A stretch of DNA of 5,711 nt, taken from assembly GCA_002429965.1 (NCBI GenBank), contig DJBG01000217.1, positions 3,996 through 9,706 of the forward strand, in the 5' to 3' direction. The notes under the pieces are model-generated. The model was not told the DNA's origin and did no database searches. It worked only from the letters and a program-made list of their open reading frames with translations. The position numbers were made by a program, and so were the translations under genes. Source of the stretch: Hungatella sp. UBA5982. GTDB lineage: Bacteria; Bacillota; Clostridia; Lachnospirales; Lachnospiraceae. Positions 1 to 5,711 of this stretch are shown here, piece by piece. Positions within the stretch are counted from its first letter, which is position 1. Each line of letters begins with the position of its first letter.

Positions 1-1407
1 ATCGAGGGAATAGGAAAACTGTGCCTTTTCCTTTGATGTTTTCAGCCGGAGAAACAGCTCCCTATGCTCTGGGATTGAAACTCCCATGCCTATGGGATGG
101 CTCCCTTTCCCCAAATCACATTGAAGAATGGAAAGTGTCTTTCCCTCATATTCGTCTCTGGAAAGATACAGGTAATAGTAACAGTCCGTATTATAAAAAT
201 ACGTCAGTCCGGCCATCTGCTGGAAGCTTTGAGGTTCAAAATCTATCTTCGTAACTGCTTCCACATAAAATTCCTGCTGCCGGTGTGCCAGCAGAGACTG
301 CCTGTATTTTGAATTTAAGGATTCTGCCCCATACAGCCTCAGCCAGCCTTCTCTTGCCTTTAAATCCACTCTTTCACCAAGGGGGAGCCTCAGTGTCTGC
401 AGATTCTTGTCCCATGTTCTGCCGTTAAAATCCTCAAACAGCTTCACAGGGTTAACCGGAATCTCCTTTTCTCCCATTCCTACCTGGAGCACCATATCCG
501 GCCCTATGGTTCCGTTCTCCATATACAGCCAGTCATTACGCCATATAACCCGCTGCAGTCCAGTTTCTCTTCCCAGTATGCACCTTCTGTCTTCACCAAC
601 CGGTCTGCTGCATAAGTGTGCCAGATACCATTCCCCATCCGGCGTACTTACAATACTGGCATGTCCTGCTTTTTGAAGTCCGCATTCCGGCAGATGGTGT
701 GCCGTAAGAAGCGGCGTATTAGGCGCCGTCTCATAAGGCCCAAAAAGTGTCCGGCTCCTGGCCACTGTAACGGCATGCTCAAAGCCTGTCATACCTTCTG
801 CAGTGACCAGATAATAGTACCCGTTCCTTTGGTACAGATGGGGTCCTTCCGTATACCCGATGTGGGAGCCCTTAAAAATCAGCTTCTGCTCTCCAACCAG
901 CTTTTTCTTACGGCAATCGTATTCCTGAAGAACAATTCCGCCGAATTTGGAATGATACGAACGGTAATCCATCTGCATGTTTAAAAAGTATTTTTTTCCG
1001 TTTTCGTCATGGAACAGGGACGGATCAAATCCGCTGGAGTTTAAATAAACCGGTTCGCTCCACGGTCCGCAGATGTTTTCTGCCGTAATCAGATAATTAT
1101 GAGTATCCTTAAAACTGCCCCGAAAGGACTTCACATCGGTATATACCAGATAAAAGATCCCTTCACTGCAGGACAGACACGGAGCCCATACTCCGCAGGA
1201 ATTATCTTCTCCCAGCATATTGATTTTATCTGTTGAATCAAGCGGATAACCGATGAGATCCCAGTTCACCAGATCAGTGGAATGATAAAGTCTTATTCCC
1301 GGAAACCACTCAAAAGTCGAAGTAGCAATGTAATAATCCTGTCCGACTCTCAGGATCGAAGGGTCGGGATTAAATCCTCTTAAAATAGGATTATGAATTA
1401 AAGTCAT
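1..1407 (-). CDS. xynB: GH43 beta-xylosidase, C-terminus cut by window edge
   Basis: Intracellular glycoside hydrolase family 43 enzyme, most like the beta-xylosidases that release xylose from the non-reducing end of xylo-oligosaccharides. The frame is open for 469 codons to base 1 with no stop. The five-bladed propeller domain covers roughly residues 5-310. The three catalytic acids are visible: base Asp15 (NPDPSI), pKa-tuning Asp128 (GFDPSLF) and acid Glu187 (TEGPHLY). These positions match those known for the Geobacillus XynB3 type. His249 (GHAS) and Arg286, in the segment after GRETGLQ, also fit the family. A beta-sandwich domain begins near residue 323 and is incomplete; relatives are about 530-550 residues, so some 65-80 are missing. 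No signal peptide is seen, which implies action on imported oligosaccharides. In-frame TGA and TAG codons just upstream fix the ATG at 1407; a modest AGGAA lies 9 nt before it. The gene follows a LacI-type regulator by 57 nt without a terminator, so it is probably the second gene of that operon. Some GH43 enzymes also have arabinofuranosidase activity, so substrate is inferred. Confidence 0.93.
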   Translation of the reverse strand, partial: MTLIHNPILRGFNPDPSILRVGQDYYIATSTFEWFPGIRLYHSTDLVNWDLIGYPLDSTDKINMLGEDNSCGVWAPCLSCSEGIFYLVYTDVKSFRGSFKDTHNYLITAENICGPWSEPVYLNSSGFDPSLFHDENGKKYFLNMQMDYRSYHSKFGGIVLQEYDCRKKKLVGEQKLIFKGSHIGYTEGPHLYQRNGYYYLVTAEGMTGFEHAVTVARSRTLFGPYETAPNTPLLTAHHLPECGLQKAGHASIVSTPDGEWYLAHLCSRPVGEDRRCILGRETGLQRVIWRNDWLYMENGTIGPDMVLQVGMGEKEIPVNPVKLFEDFNGRTWDKNLQTLRLPLGERVDLKAREGWLRLYGAESLNSKYRQSLLAHRQQEFYVEAVTKIDFEPQSFQQMAGLTYFYNTDCYYYLYLSRDEYEGKTLSILQCDLGKGSHPIGMGVSIPEHRELFLRLKTSKEKAQFSYSLD

Positions 1408-1464
1408 AGTCGTTTGTTCCTATCATTTTTCTGTTTCATTTTGAAGCCGCCTTTCTCAGTACTT

Positions 1465-2481
1465 TTACGGCATCCGGAAAGTGCTTTCCCTTACAATCAG
1501 CTTTGTGGGAATTCTTATTGTTTCCGTACTCTCTGTTTTCTTTTCCATTATTTCCACCAGCAGCTTTGCTGCCTGTGCTCCGATCTGCTCCCGGTCCTGG
1601 CGAATCGTTGTAATTCCCGGTGTGACATAGGAAGCTACAGGCAAATCATCATTTCCGATTACAGATACATCTTCCGGAATCCGAAAGCCTCTCTTCCTCA
1701 AGATCTCTATGGCCGCACTGGCATATTCATCATAAGTGGCATAAATGGCAGTAGGAAATTCATCCCAGCATTGCTGAAAAAGAATATTCACAGCTTCCAA
1801 ACCGGCTTCTCTTGAATATTTGGATGCTTCCACGCAGTACTTTGGATTCCATTCCAGATTATTCTCTTTTATGAACCGCCTGTATTCCTTAAACCTTACG
1901 CTGCCGGAAACTGTGTCCTGAGGACCAGCCAGAATCGCTATTTTCCTGTGACCCAGCATATAAAGGTGCTTTAAGCTCTGATTTGCGGCCATGGCATTAT
2001 CGGAAATGACTGACGGAACCCCTGCAAATATTCCCTCCACCGATACTTTTGGCAGGGGAGCATCAAGTAAATCCTTAAACTGCTCCAGGAAACTGTTATT
2101 TAACGCCAGCAAGACTCCGTCCACATTCCGGTATTTGCAGTGTTCCAGAAAGGATATCTTTTTTTCTCCCAGGAAATTGTTGATAAAAACAATGTCGTAG
2201 CCATAACCCCCGGCCACCTTTTTAAATCCCTGCAGAATGCCGCTGTAATGCGGATGCATGATCCCCATCCCCTGTTCCTCTGCAAAAACGATCCCTATCA
2301 GCCAGGATTTCTGAGTCGCCAGTGTTCTTGCCGTATTATTTGGCACAAATCCCAGTTCCTTTATCTTTTGTTTCACAAGTGCACTGGTTTCCTTATTGAC
2401 GCCACTGTAATTGTTTATTACTTTGGAAACCGTAGAAACGGAAAACCCAGATTCTCTTGAAACATCGTATATTGTAGCCAT
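1465..2481 (-). CDS. LacI-family transcriptional regulator (probable xylosidase-operon repressor)
   Basis: A 338-residue LacI/GalR-type DNA-binding regulator, the normal family length (about 330-345). The N-terminal helix-turn-helix is at residues 3-23 (TIYDVSRESGFSVSTVSKVI). The hinge helix follows near residues 48-57 (PNNTARTLAT); its Leu54 is the residue that in LacI relatives wedges into a central CpG step. The periplasmic-binding-like sugar domain covers residues 60-330, with typical landmarks LGHRKIAILAGP (176-187), IGNDD (275-279) and TPGITTIRQD (287-296). The start ATG is preceded at 9 nt by a strong AAGGAGT (2491-2497). It lies directly upstream of a GH43 beta-xylosidase on the same strand, so it probably senses a xylose-derived sugar and controls that gene. 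The effector is not readable from sequence. A perfect CpG-centred palindrome (2622-2635) and an imperfect copy (2501-2514) lie upstream of its own start, suggesting autoregulation. Repression is the usual mode for the family but is not proven here. Confidence 0.92.
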   Translation of the reverse strand: MATIYDVSRESGFSVSTVSKVINNYSGVNKETSALVKQKIKELGFVPNNTARTLATQKSWLIGIVFAEEQGMGIMHPHYSGILQGFKKVAGGYGYDIVFINNFLGEKKISFLEHCKYRNVDGVLLALNNSFLEQFKDLLDAPLPKVSVEGIFAGVPSVISDNAMAANQSLKHLYMLGHRKIAILAGPQDTVSGSVRFKEYRRFIKENNLEWNPKYCVEASKYSREAGLEAVNILFQQCWDEFPTAIYATYDEYASAAIEILRKRGFRIPEDVSVIGNDDLPVASYVTPGITTIRQDREQIGAQAAKLLVEIMEKKTESTETIRIPTKLIVRESTFRMP

Positions 2482-2500
2482 ATTTCAATTACTCCTTCAT

Positions 2501-2514
2501 TTACAGCGCTTTCT
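2501..2514. promoter_or_regulatory. Secondary LacI-type operator (imperfect copy)
   Basis: The sequence TTACAGCGCTTTCT matches 11 of 14 positions of the perfect palindrome at 2622-2635. The right half (GCGCTTTCT) is identical and the left half is degenerate. It lies in the regulator's leader, three bases upstream of the ribosome binding site, and its centre is 121 bp from that of the main operator. Two operators at such spacing are typical of LacI-family loops, but binding is inferred from sequence only. Confidence 0.5.
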
Positions 2515-2621
2515 TTACGCAGTAAAATGCAGTGAAATATATGCCTTTATTTTGATACTATTGATTTATTTTTAATATATTTCGTTTCTTATCCTCCTGC
2601 TTTTTCATGTATTTTTAATTA

Positions 2622-2635
2622 AGAAAGCGCTTTCT
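2622..2635. promoter_or_regulatory. Perfect palindromic LacI-family operator, possibly also a CcpA cre site
   Basis: AGAAAGCGCTTTCT is a perfect 14-bp palindrome with the central CpG typical of LacI/GalR-family operators. It directly follows the best minus-strand -10 candidate (2636-2641), so it would cover the transcription start of the regulator-xylosidase operon, a classic place for repression. It also fits the published cre consensus WTGNAANCGNWNNCW with a single mismatch, so CcpA-type catabolite repression could share it. The local regulator is the more economical candidate because a second partial copy lies near its start codon. Confidence 0.75.
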
Positions 2636-2663
2636 ATAATATATAACTATTCTAATATGTCCG
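2636..2663 (-). promoter_or_regulatory. Candidate sigma-A promoter for the regulator-xylosidase operon
   Basis: Read on the minus strand, CGGACA (2663-2658, 4 of 6 matches to the -35 consensus), a 16-nt spacer and TATTAT (2641-2636, 5 of 6 matches to the -10 consensus) form the most credible promoter upstream of the LacI-type gene. The weak -35 leaves doubt, and the region is so AT-rich that other -10-like hexamers exist. Support comes from position: the perfect operator begins immediately after the -10 box. The implied leader before the ATG is about 145-150 nt. Confidence 0.4.
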
Positions 2664-2708
2664 GTTCATTTTCTGCTATTGACAATACTTACAATAATTT
2701 ACTTTTAA

Positions 2709-2720
2709 GAAACATGTTTC
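2709..2720. repeat. 12-bp perfect palindrome
   Basis: GAAACATGTTTC is a perfect inverted repeat with no loop. It lies about 50 bp upstream of the candidate -35 box for the regulator-xylosidase operon and overlaps the first of two direct repeats. Its sequence differs from the CpG-centred LacI-type operator, so another dimeric regulator would be needed. I do not recognise the protein, and it does not fit the Bacillus LexA box consensus. Confidence 0.4.
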
Positions 2721-2747
2721 GAACAATTTCCTTCCTTTTTCGAACAA
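2717..2747. repeat. Pair of 10-bp direct repeats, 21 bp apart
   Basis: TTTCGAACAA occurs at 2717-2726 and exactly again at 2738-2747. Start-to-start distance is 21 bp, two helical turns, so both copies face the same side of the DNA. The repeats read as TTGTTCGAAA on the minus strand. They end 54 bp upstream of the candidate -35 of the regulator-xylosidase operon, a distance compatible with an activator site. Each contains the self-complementary core TTCGAA. The repeat is directly visible; any function is inferred. Confidence 0.5.
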
Positions 2748-2827
2748 GCTAACGTCACAGAAATCGCCGATTAGACTTGTATCCGCAGCGCCAGCCTGTT
2801 AATAAAAAGAGACCGAACTATATCATC

Positions 2828-2860
2828 AAAAAAAGTACATCCTCTTAGTTGAAGATGTAC
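2828..2860 (-). terminator. Rho-independent terminator, second of two after the gcv operon
   Basis: On the minus strand, a 10-bp stem (GTACATCTTC with GAGGATGTAC) around a 6-nt AACTAA loop is followed by seven T residues. One pair is a U-G wobble in minus-strand RNA but a C-A mismatch in plus-strand RNA, and the T-run also lies on the minus side, so it works for minus-strand transcription. It sits about 150 nt after the lpdA stop as a back-up to the hairpin at 2916-2943, and it would insulate the xylosidase operon from read-through. Confidence 0.8.
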
Positions 2861-2905
2861 CATTCATTACCTATCCTTAATTTTATCAAGTATTCCAATC
2901 CTATC

Positions 2906-2943
2906 AACAAAATTAAAGCCGCAGGCTTTTATGCCTGCAGCTT
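2906..2943 (-). terminator. Rho-independent terminator of the gcvPB-lplA-lpdA operon
   Basis: On the minus strand, an 11-bp stem (AAGCTGCAGGC with GCCTGCGGCTT) closes a 6-nt ATAAAA loop and runs into TAATTTTGTT. One stem pair is U-G in this orientation and would be a C-A mismatch on the other strand, which supports use on the minus strand. It begins 68 nt after the lpdA stop, the expected place for the operon's main terminator. The T-tract is interrupted by AA, which may explain the second, cleaner terminator downstream. Confidence 0.8.
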
Positions 2944-2952
2944 ATTGTGATA

Positions 2953-2982
2953 TGGAGAAACGGGAGTTGAACCCCTAACCTC
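2953..2982 (-). other. tRNA/tmRNA 3'-end-like fragment
   Basis: Read on the minus strand, AGGGGTTCAACTCCCGT resembles a T-arm (GGG stem, TTCAACT loop, CCC stem), followed by TTTCTCCA, which looks like a 3' acceptor strand with discriminator base. One T-stem pair is a G-G mismatch. No D-arm, anticodon arm or matching 5' acceptor strand precedes it, because that sequence is the end of lpdA. It is therefore not a working tRNA. It may be a relic or an attachment-site-like scar from integration at a tRNA or tmRNA 3' end, or chance resemblance. Confidence 0.3.
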
Positions 2983-3011
2983 TTAAATAACATTCAAGCG
3001 TGATATCGCGG

Positions 3012-4424
3012 TTATCTGCGGGGCAGGGTATGAATCGCTCCGCCAAGACAATCCTCCAACGCTTCCGCTACAGATTCATTATAGGTAGGATGAGCCCGCA
3101 TGGCTTTTAAAAGCTGTTCTGCAGTAAGTTTATTGGTGATGGCTGTTCCCATCTCTCCAATCATGTCCGTAGCTCTGGCGCACATCATCTGCGCTCCCAG
3201 CAATGCGCCCGTTTCCTTATCTGTTACAACTTTAACAAAGCCTCTCTCTTCCTTTGTTATAAATGATTTACAGTTGGCATGGGTTAAGGTTTTCCCGATA
3301 ACGGTCTCAATCCCTTTCCCTTTTGCTTCCTCTTCTGTTATTCCGACACATGCAATTTCAGGATCCGTATAAACACATGACGGAATTACTGATAAATCGA
3401 TGGACGGCTCTCTCCCGTTCATAAGTTCCACAGCACAGATGCCCTGAGAGCTTGCAGCATGGGCCAGCTGGATGCCTCCGATCACATCTCCGATCGCAAA
3501 CACGCCCGGCATACTTGTTTCAAAGTTTTCCTTCACCACAATCCTGCCCCGGTCCATTTCCAGTAATTTCTCTTCCTCCAGCAATCCGTCCGTATTGGGT
3601 ATACGTCCGGTGGCGGAAAGCAGGTATGGCGTCTTTAAGACTTCAATCTTTTCTTTGTCTTTTGCCATCTCCCCATAGGTACAGATAAAATCACTGCCCT
3701 GTTTTTCAATTTTCCGGACAAATGCTTTGGTATGAATGTCAACGCCTTTCTTTTTCAAAATCAGCTTTAAATTCTGTGAGATTTCTTTATCCAGACCGGG
3801 TAAAAGTCTTTCTTCCGCCTCCAGTAAGGTGACCTTGGAGCCAAAGGAAGCGAATACGGTGGCAAACTCCACCCCAATGACTCCTCCGCCTATAATAATC
3901 AGGCTTTCCGGTATATGATCAAGCTGAAACAACTCATCGCTGGTCATGACTCCGGGAAGACGGATACCTTCTATGGGCAAAATGGCTGGCTTTGATCCTG
4001 TTGCCAGCAGGATCTGTTTCGCCTGAAGGAGTTCTTCCCCTTCCTCTGTCTTGACCCTGACCTTTCCATCCTTGGTCAGCATCCCAGTTCCGTGTATCCG
4101 ATCAATTTTATTTCCCTTAAGAAGCTGTTCAACACCCAGTCTGAGACTTTCGGATGTTTCATTTTTATAGGACATCACTTTTCCATAATCACAGCTCACC
4201 TCTTTTGAGATGATTCCGAATCTCTCTCCTGTCAGGACCTCCTGATATAATTTGGCTGCATGCAGCATGGCCTTTGCAGGAACGCAGCCACGGTTTAAGC
4301 AGGTACCTCCTGCTTCCCGGTTTTCGATCACAGCCGTCTTCATTCCCAGCTTTGCAGCCTTAATCGCTGCTACATATCCTCCGGGGCCTGCACCAATAAC
4401 AAGCAGATCATATCGTTCTTCCAT
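3012..4424 (-). CDS. lpdA: Dihydrolipoamide dehydrogenase (glycine cleavage L-protein)
   Basis: A 470-residue cytoplasmic FAD-dependent pyridine nucleotide-disulfide oxidoreductase, full length for the E3 family. It reoxidises the dihydrolipoyl arm of the carrier protein and passes electrons to NAD+. Visible motifs in order: FAD-binding GAGPGG (11-16); redox-active disulfide Cys42/Cys47 in GGTCLNRGCVPAK; NAD-binding GGGVIG (179-184) with acidic Glu202 at the end of the following strand, consistent with NADH preference; the second FAD motif GVFAIGD (307-313); and the catalytic His445/Glu450 pair in AHPTYNE at the dimer interface. There is no N-terminal lipoyl domain, unlike some Gram-positive E3 proteins. 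The ATG lies 18 nt after the lplA stop and is preceded by GGGAGG. As last gene after gcvPB and lplA, its main partner is most likely the GcvH protein rather than a 2-oxoacid dehydrogenase, though E3 subunits can be shared. Two terminators follow. Confidence 0.96.
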   Translation of the reverse strand: MEERYDLLVIGAGPGGYVAAIKAAKLGMKTAVIENREAGGTCLNRGCVPAKAMLHAAKLYQEVLTGERFGIISKEVSCDYGKVMSYKNETSESLRLGVEQLLKGNKIDRIHGTGMLTKDGKVRVKTEEGEELLQAKQILLATGSKPAILPIEGIRLPGVMTSDELFQLDHIPESLIIIGGGVIGVEFATVFASFGSKVTLLEAEERLLPGLDKEISQNLKLILKKKGVDIHTKAFVRKIEKQGSDFICTYGEMAKDKEKIEVLKTPYLLSATGRIPNTDGLLEEEKLLEMDRGRIVVKENFETSMPGVFAIGDVIGGIQLAHAASSQGICAVELMNGREPSIDLSVIPSCVYTDPEIACVGITEEEAKGKGIETVIGKTLTHANCKSFITKEERGFVKVVTDKETGALLGAQMMCARATDMIGEMGTAITNKLTAEQLLKAMRAHPTYNESVAEALEDCLGGAIHTLPRR

Positions 4425-4442
4425 CCTATCCCTCCCTGGTCT

Positions 4443-5441
4443 CTATAATTCTGCAGCAGCAAAAAACTCTTTTAAGTCTTTTATCATGGCCGACTGGGCC
4501 TGGGTTTCTGCAGGCACCTGATCCAGCTTATTGCAGATATCTTCATTCTTATATCTGCTTCCCTTTATATACCCGGGGATCCGGTCCATAAGATCCGGTT
4601 CCATGGAATCGGAAAACAATTGCAGATCCTGTATGATCCCGCTGTTCACCTGAAACTGCCAGATTACATTTCCCCAAACATAGCGTTTTGACAGTTCGTA
4701 CTGAAAATCCATGTTGCGTCCGTACAGCCAATCCCAGGAAGAAAATTTCTTTCTTCCCTCTGACAATGCTTCCTGGTCTAAATCCTCCTGCCTGCAGAAA
4801 ACCGCCTTACGTCCATAAGTTTCCTCAAATGCCTCAAGAAGCTTTTCCTTTAGCATATCAATGGTTAAATCAGCCCGGTATTCCGAAAGATTGGTTACCC
4901 TGGATTTAACGGAATCCACTCCTTTTAATGCCAGTTTATCCTTTGAAACCTGCAGGTATTTAGAAAGCTTCTCCATATCTGCATGAACCAGCAGGGTCCC
5001 ATGATGATAGCATTTCTCCCCTCTGGTATAAAAGGCATTGCCGGAAAACTTCCTGTCCGATACGGTAATATCATTTCGTCCGGATTTTTCTGCATGAATT
5101 CCCAGTTTTTTGACCCCGCTTAAAATGACCTCAAGCTGTTTATCCAGATCATAATGATTCTTGTTAACAAGAAACGTAAAATTTAAATTGCCAAGGTCAT
5201 GGAATACGGCGCCGCCTCCTGAAAGCCTTCTCACCAGGTGGCCGCCATCCTGCTCCAGTTCCCGGATCCTGCATTCCTTCCATGGATTCTGGTTTTTACC
5301 GATCACAACAGTATTTTCATTCTGCCAAAGGTATAGGATAGAAGTATCCCGCCCTGCTGTTTCCAATAAATACTCCTCAATCGCAAGATTCAGATACGGG
5401 TCATGGCTGCTTCCGTCTATATATTTAATTTCCTGTATCAT
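4443..5441 (-). CDS. lplA: Lipoate-protein ligase A
   Basis: A 332-residue cytoplasmic ligase that activates free lipoate with ATP and transfers it to a lysine of an acceptor protein. The catalytic domain covers residues 1-245: the lipoate/ATP-binding segment is [18 protein letters not shown] (71-88), the conserved lysine is Lys131 in RKFSGNA, followed by HHGTLLV (146-152) and [13 protein letters not shown] (173-185). The [11 protein letters not shown] segment (236-246) leads into a C-terminal accessory domain (about 247-332), so this is the two-domain form able to do both activation and transfer. Its ATG lies 17 nt inside the end of gcvPB, with AAGGA at 5453-5457 within that gene, so translation is probably coupled. 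Being between gcvPB and lpdA, its natural acceptor is most likely GcvH. An octanoyltransferase (LipM/LipL) shares the fold but normally lacks the accessory domain and this operon position. Confidence 0.95.
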   Translation of the reverse strand: MIQEIKYIDGSSHDPYLNLAIEEYLLETAGRDTSILYLWQNENTVVIGKNQNPWKECRIRELEQDGGHLVRRLSGGGAVFHDLGNLNFTFLVNKNHYDLDKQLEVILSGVKKLGIHAEKSGRNDITVSDRKFSGNAFYTRGEKCYHHGTLLVHADMEKLSKYLQVSKDKLALKGVDSVKSRVTNLSEYRADLTIDMLKEKLLEAFEETYGRKAVFCRQEDLDQEALSEGRKKFSSWDWLYGRNMDFQYELSKRYVWGNVIWQFQVNSGIIQDLQLFSDSMEPDLMDRIPGYIKGSRYKNEDICNKLDQVPAETQAQSAMIKDLKEFFAAAEL

Positions 5442-5711
5442 CTTTATCTGTTTCCTTATTTAAGAAGTCGTACTTTAACTTTGGATTTCTGGCTGCCCTT
5501 ACTTCATCAAGTCTTGTGACTGGTGTATGGATGGGTGCGTGATGAAGAGCTTCCGGATGTGACATTGCTGTTTCATGGAGGCTGCGCAATACAGATATTA
5601 CTTCATCCAAGGTTTCTTTTGACTCTGTTTCCGTAGGTTCTGCCATTAAGGCTTCTGGTACGATCAGCGGAAAATACATGGTCGGCGGATGGATTCCATG
5701 GTCCAAAAGTC
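5425..5711 (-). CDS. gcvPB: Glycine dehydrogenase (decarboxylating) subunit 2, C-terminal part
   Basis: Only the last 94 residues of the P-protein beta subunit are in the window; the gene continues beyond base 5711, so no start is assigned. Full-length relatives are about 480-500 residues. The segment [19 protein letters not shown] followed by [13 protein letters not shown] is a hallmark of the GcvP C-terminal region, and [17 protein letters not shown] is a typical end of the two-subunit (GcvPA/GcvPB) form. With GcvPA it forms the PLP enzyme that decarboxylates glycine and loads the aminomethyl group on lipoylated GcvH. The PLP lysine lies outside the window. The last residues after the conserved core are polar and variable ([10 protein letters not shown]), and this tail is encoded where the gene overlaps lplA. 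A TTG codon at 5706 could look like a start but lies inside the conserved region, so it is internal. Confidence 0.93.
   Translation of the reverse strand, partial: LLDHGIHPPTMYFPLIVPEALMAEPTETESKETLDEVISVLRSLHETAMSHPEALHHAPIHTPVTRLDEVRAARNPKLKYDFLNKETDKDDTGN

Noticed and set aside
616..984. 122-codon plus-strand ORF opposite the GH43 gene
   Set aside because: It is antisense to a well-conserved catalytic domain, and its translation shows no recognisable motif. The same holds for the other plus-strand ORFs opposite the LacI-type, lpdA and lplA genes.
1408..1464. Third operator or a separate promoter between the regulator and the xylosidase
   Set aside because: The best CpG-centred alignment (AGAAAGGCGGCTTC) matches only 8 of 14 positions, and no convincing -35/-10 pair or terminator is present, so co-transcription is simpler.
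2679..2708. Plus-strand TTGACA with TTTTAA 18 nt downstream, as a promoter
   Set aside because: The -10 box matches only 3 of 6 positions and no plus-strand gene follows; all genes in the window are on the minus strand.
2771..2863. 30-codon minus-strand ORF with an ATG and an upstream AAGGA
   Set aside because: Its first third is the terminator stem and T-run at 2828-2860, which explains the sequence better. The peptide matches nothing I recognise, and an ORF of this length is expected by chance.
2940..3060. Complete tRNA gene on the minus strand ending at the tRNA-like 3' stretch
   Set aside because: A GGAGGAT in lpdA could pair partly with the acceptor-like end, but it is coding sequence, the spacing is too long, and no D-arm or anticodon arm folds between them.
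5425..5711. Independent 93-residue protein starting at TTG 5706
   Set aside because: The sequence is the conserved C-terminal end of GcvPB and the frame stays open to the window edge, so this is a truncated larger gene.
4425..5711. Glycine riboswitch for the cleavage operon
   Set aside because: Such an element would lie upstream of the first gcv gene, outside the window; the gene junctions here are too short to hold one.

Overview
The window looks like a chromosomal segment from an anaerobic Firmicute, most likely a Lachnospiraceae/Clostridium-type bacterium. Three things point there: moderate-to-low GC with strong AGGAG-type ribosome binding sites, a two-subunit glycine decarboxylase with lplA and lpdA in the same operon, and an intracellular GH43 xylosidase paired with a LacI-family regulator. 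The family-level placement is inference. Every gene supported here lies on the minus strand, so transcription runs from high to low coordinates. Both outer genes are cut by the window edges.

Right part (5711 to 3012): the end of a glycine cleavage operon, in the order gcvPB (C-terminal 94 residues only), lplA, lpdA. gcvPB and lplA overlap by 17 nt, and lplA and lpdA are 18 nt apart, so they are almost certainly co-transcribed and translationally coupled. GcvPB is part of the P-protein that decarboxylates glycine. LplA attaches lipoate to the H-protein carrier. LpdA reoxidises the dihydrolipoyl arm and makes NADH. Genes for GcvPA, GcvH and GcvT are not visible and would be expected upstream, beyond 5711.

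Middle (3011 to 2482): about 530 bases with no convincing gene. Reading along the minus strand, it holds a short stretch resembling the 3' end of a tRNA or tmRNA (2982-2953), two rho-independent terminators for the gcv operon (2943-2906 and 2860-2828), and about 80 bases (2827-2748) where I see only a doubtful 30-codon ORF. Next come a pair of 10-bp direct repeats overlapping a 12-bp palindrome (2747-2709), and then the control region of the next operon. That control region has a weak promoter, a perfect 14-bp palindromic operator abutting its -10 box, and a second imperfect operator just before the regulator's ribosome binding site.

Left part (2481 to 1): a LacI-family repressor followed after 57 nt by a GH43 beta-xylosidase that runs off the left edge. 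The layout suggests an autoregulated regulator-enzyme operon for using imported xylo-oligosaccharides. The operator also fits the CcpA cre consensus with one mismatch, so carbon catabolite repression may act at the same site.

I found no CRISPR array, insertion sequence, complete RNA gene or clearly new multi-gene system. The most interesting material is the compact, unexplained regulatory architecture between the two operons.
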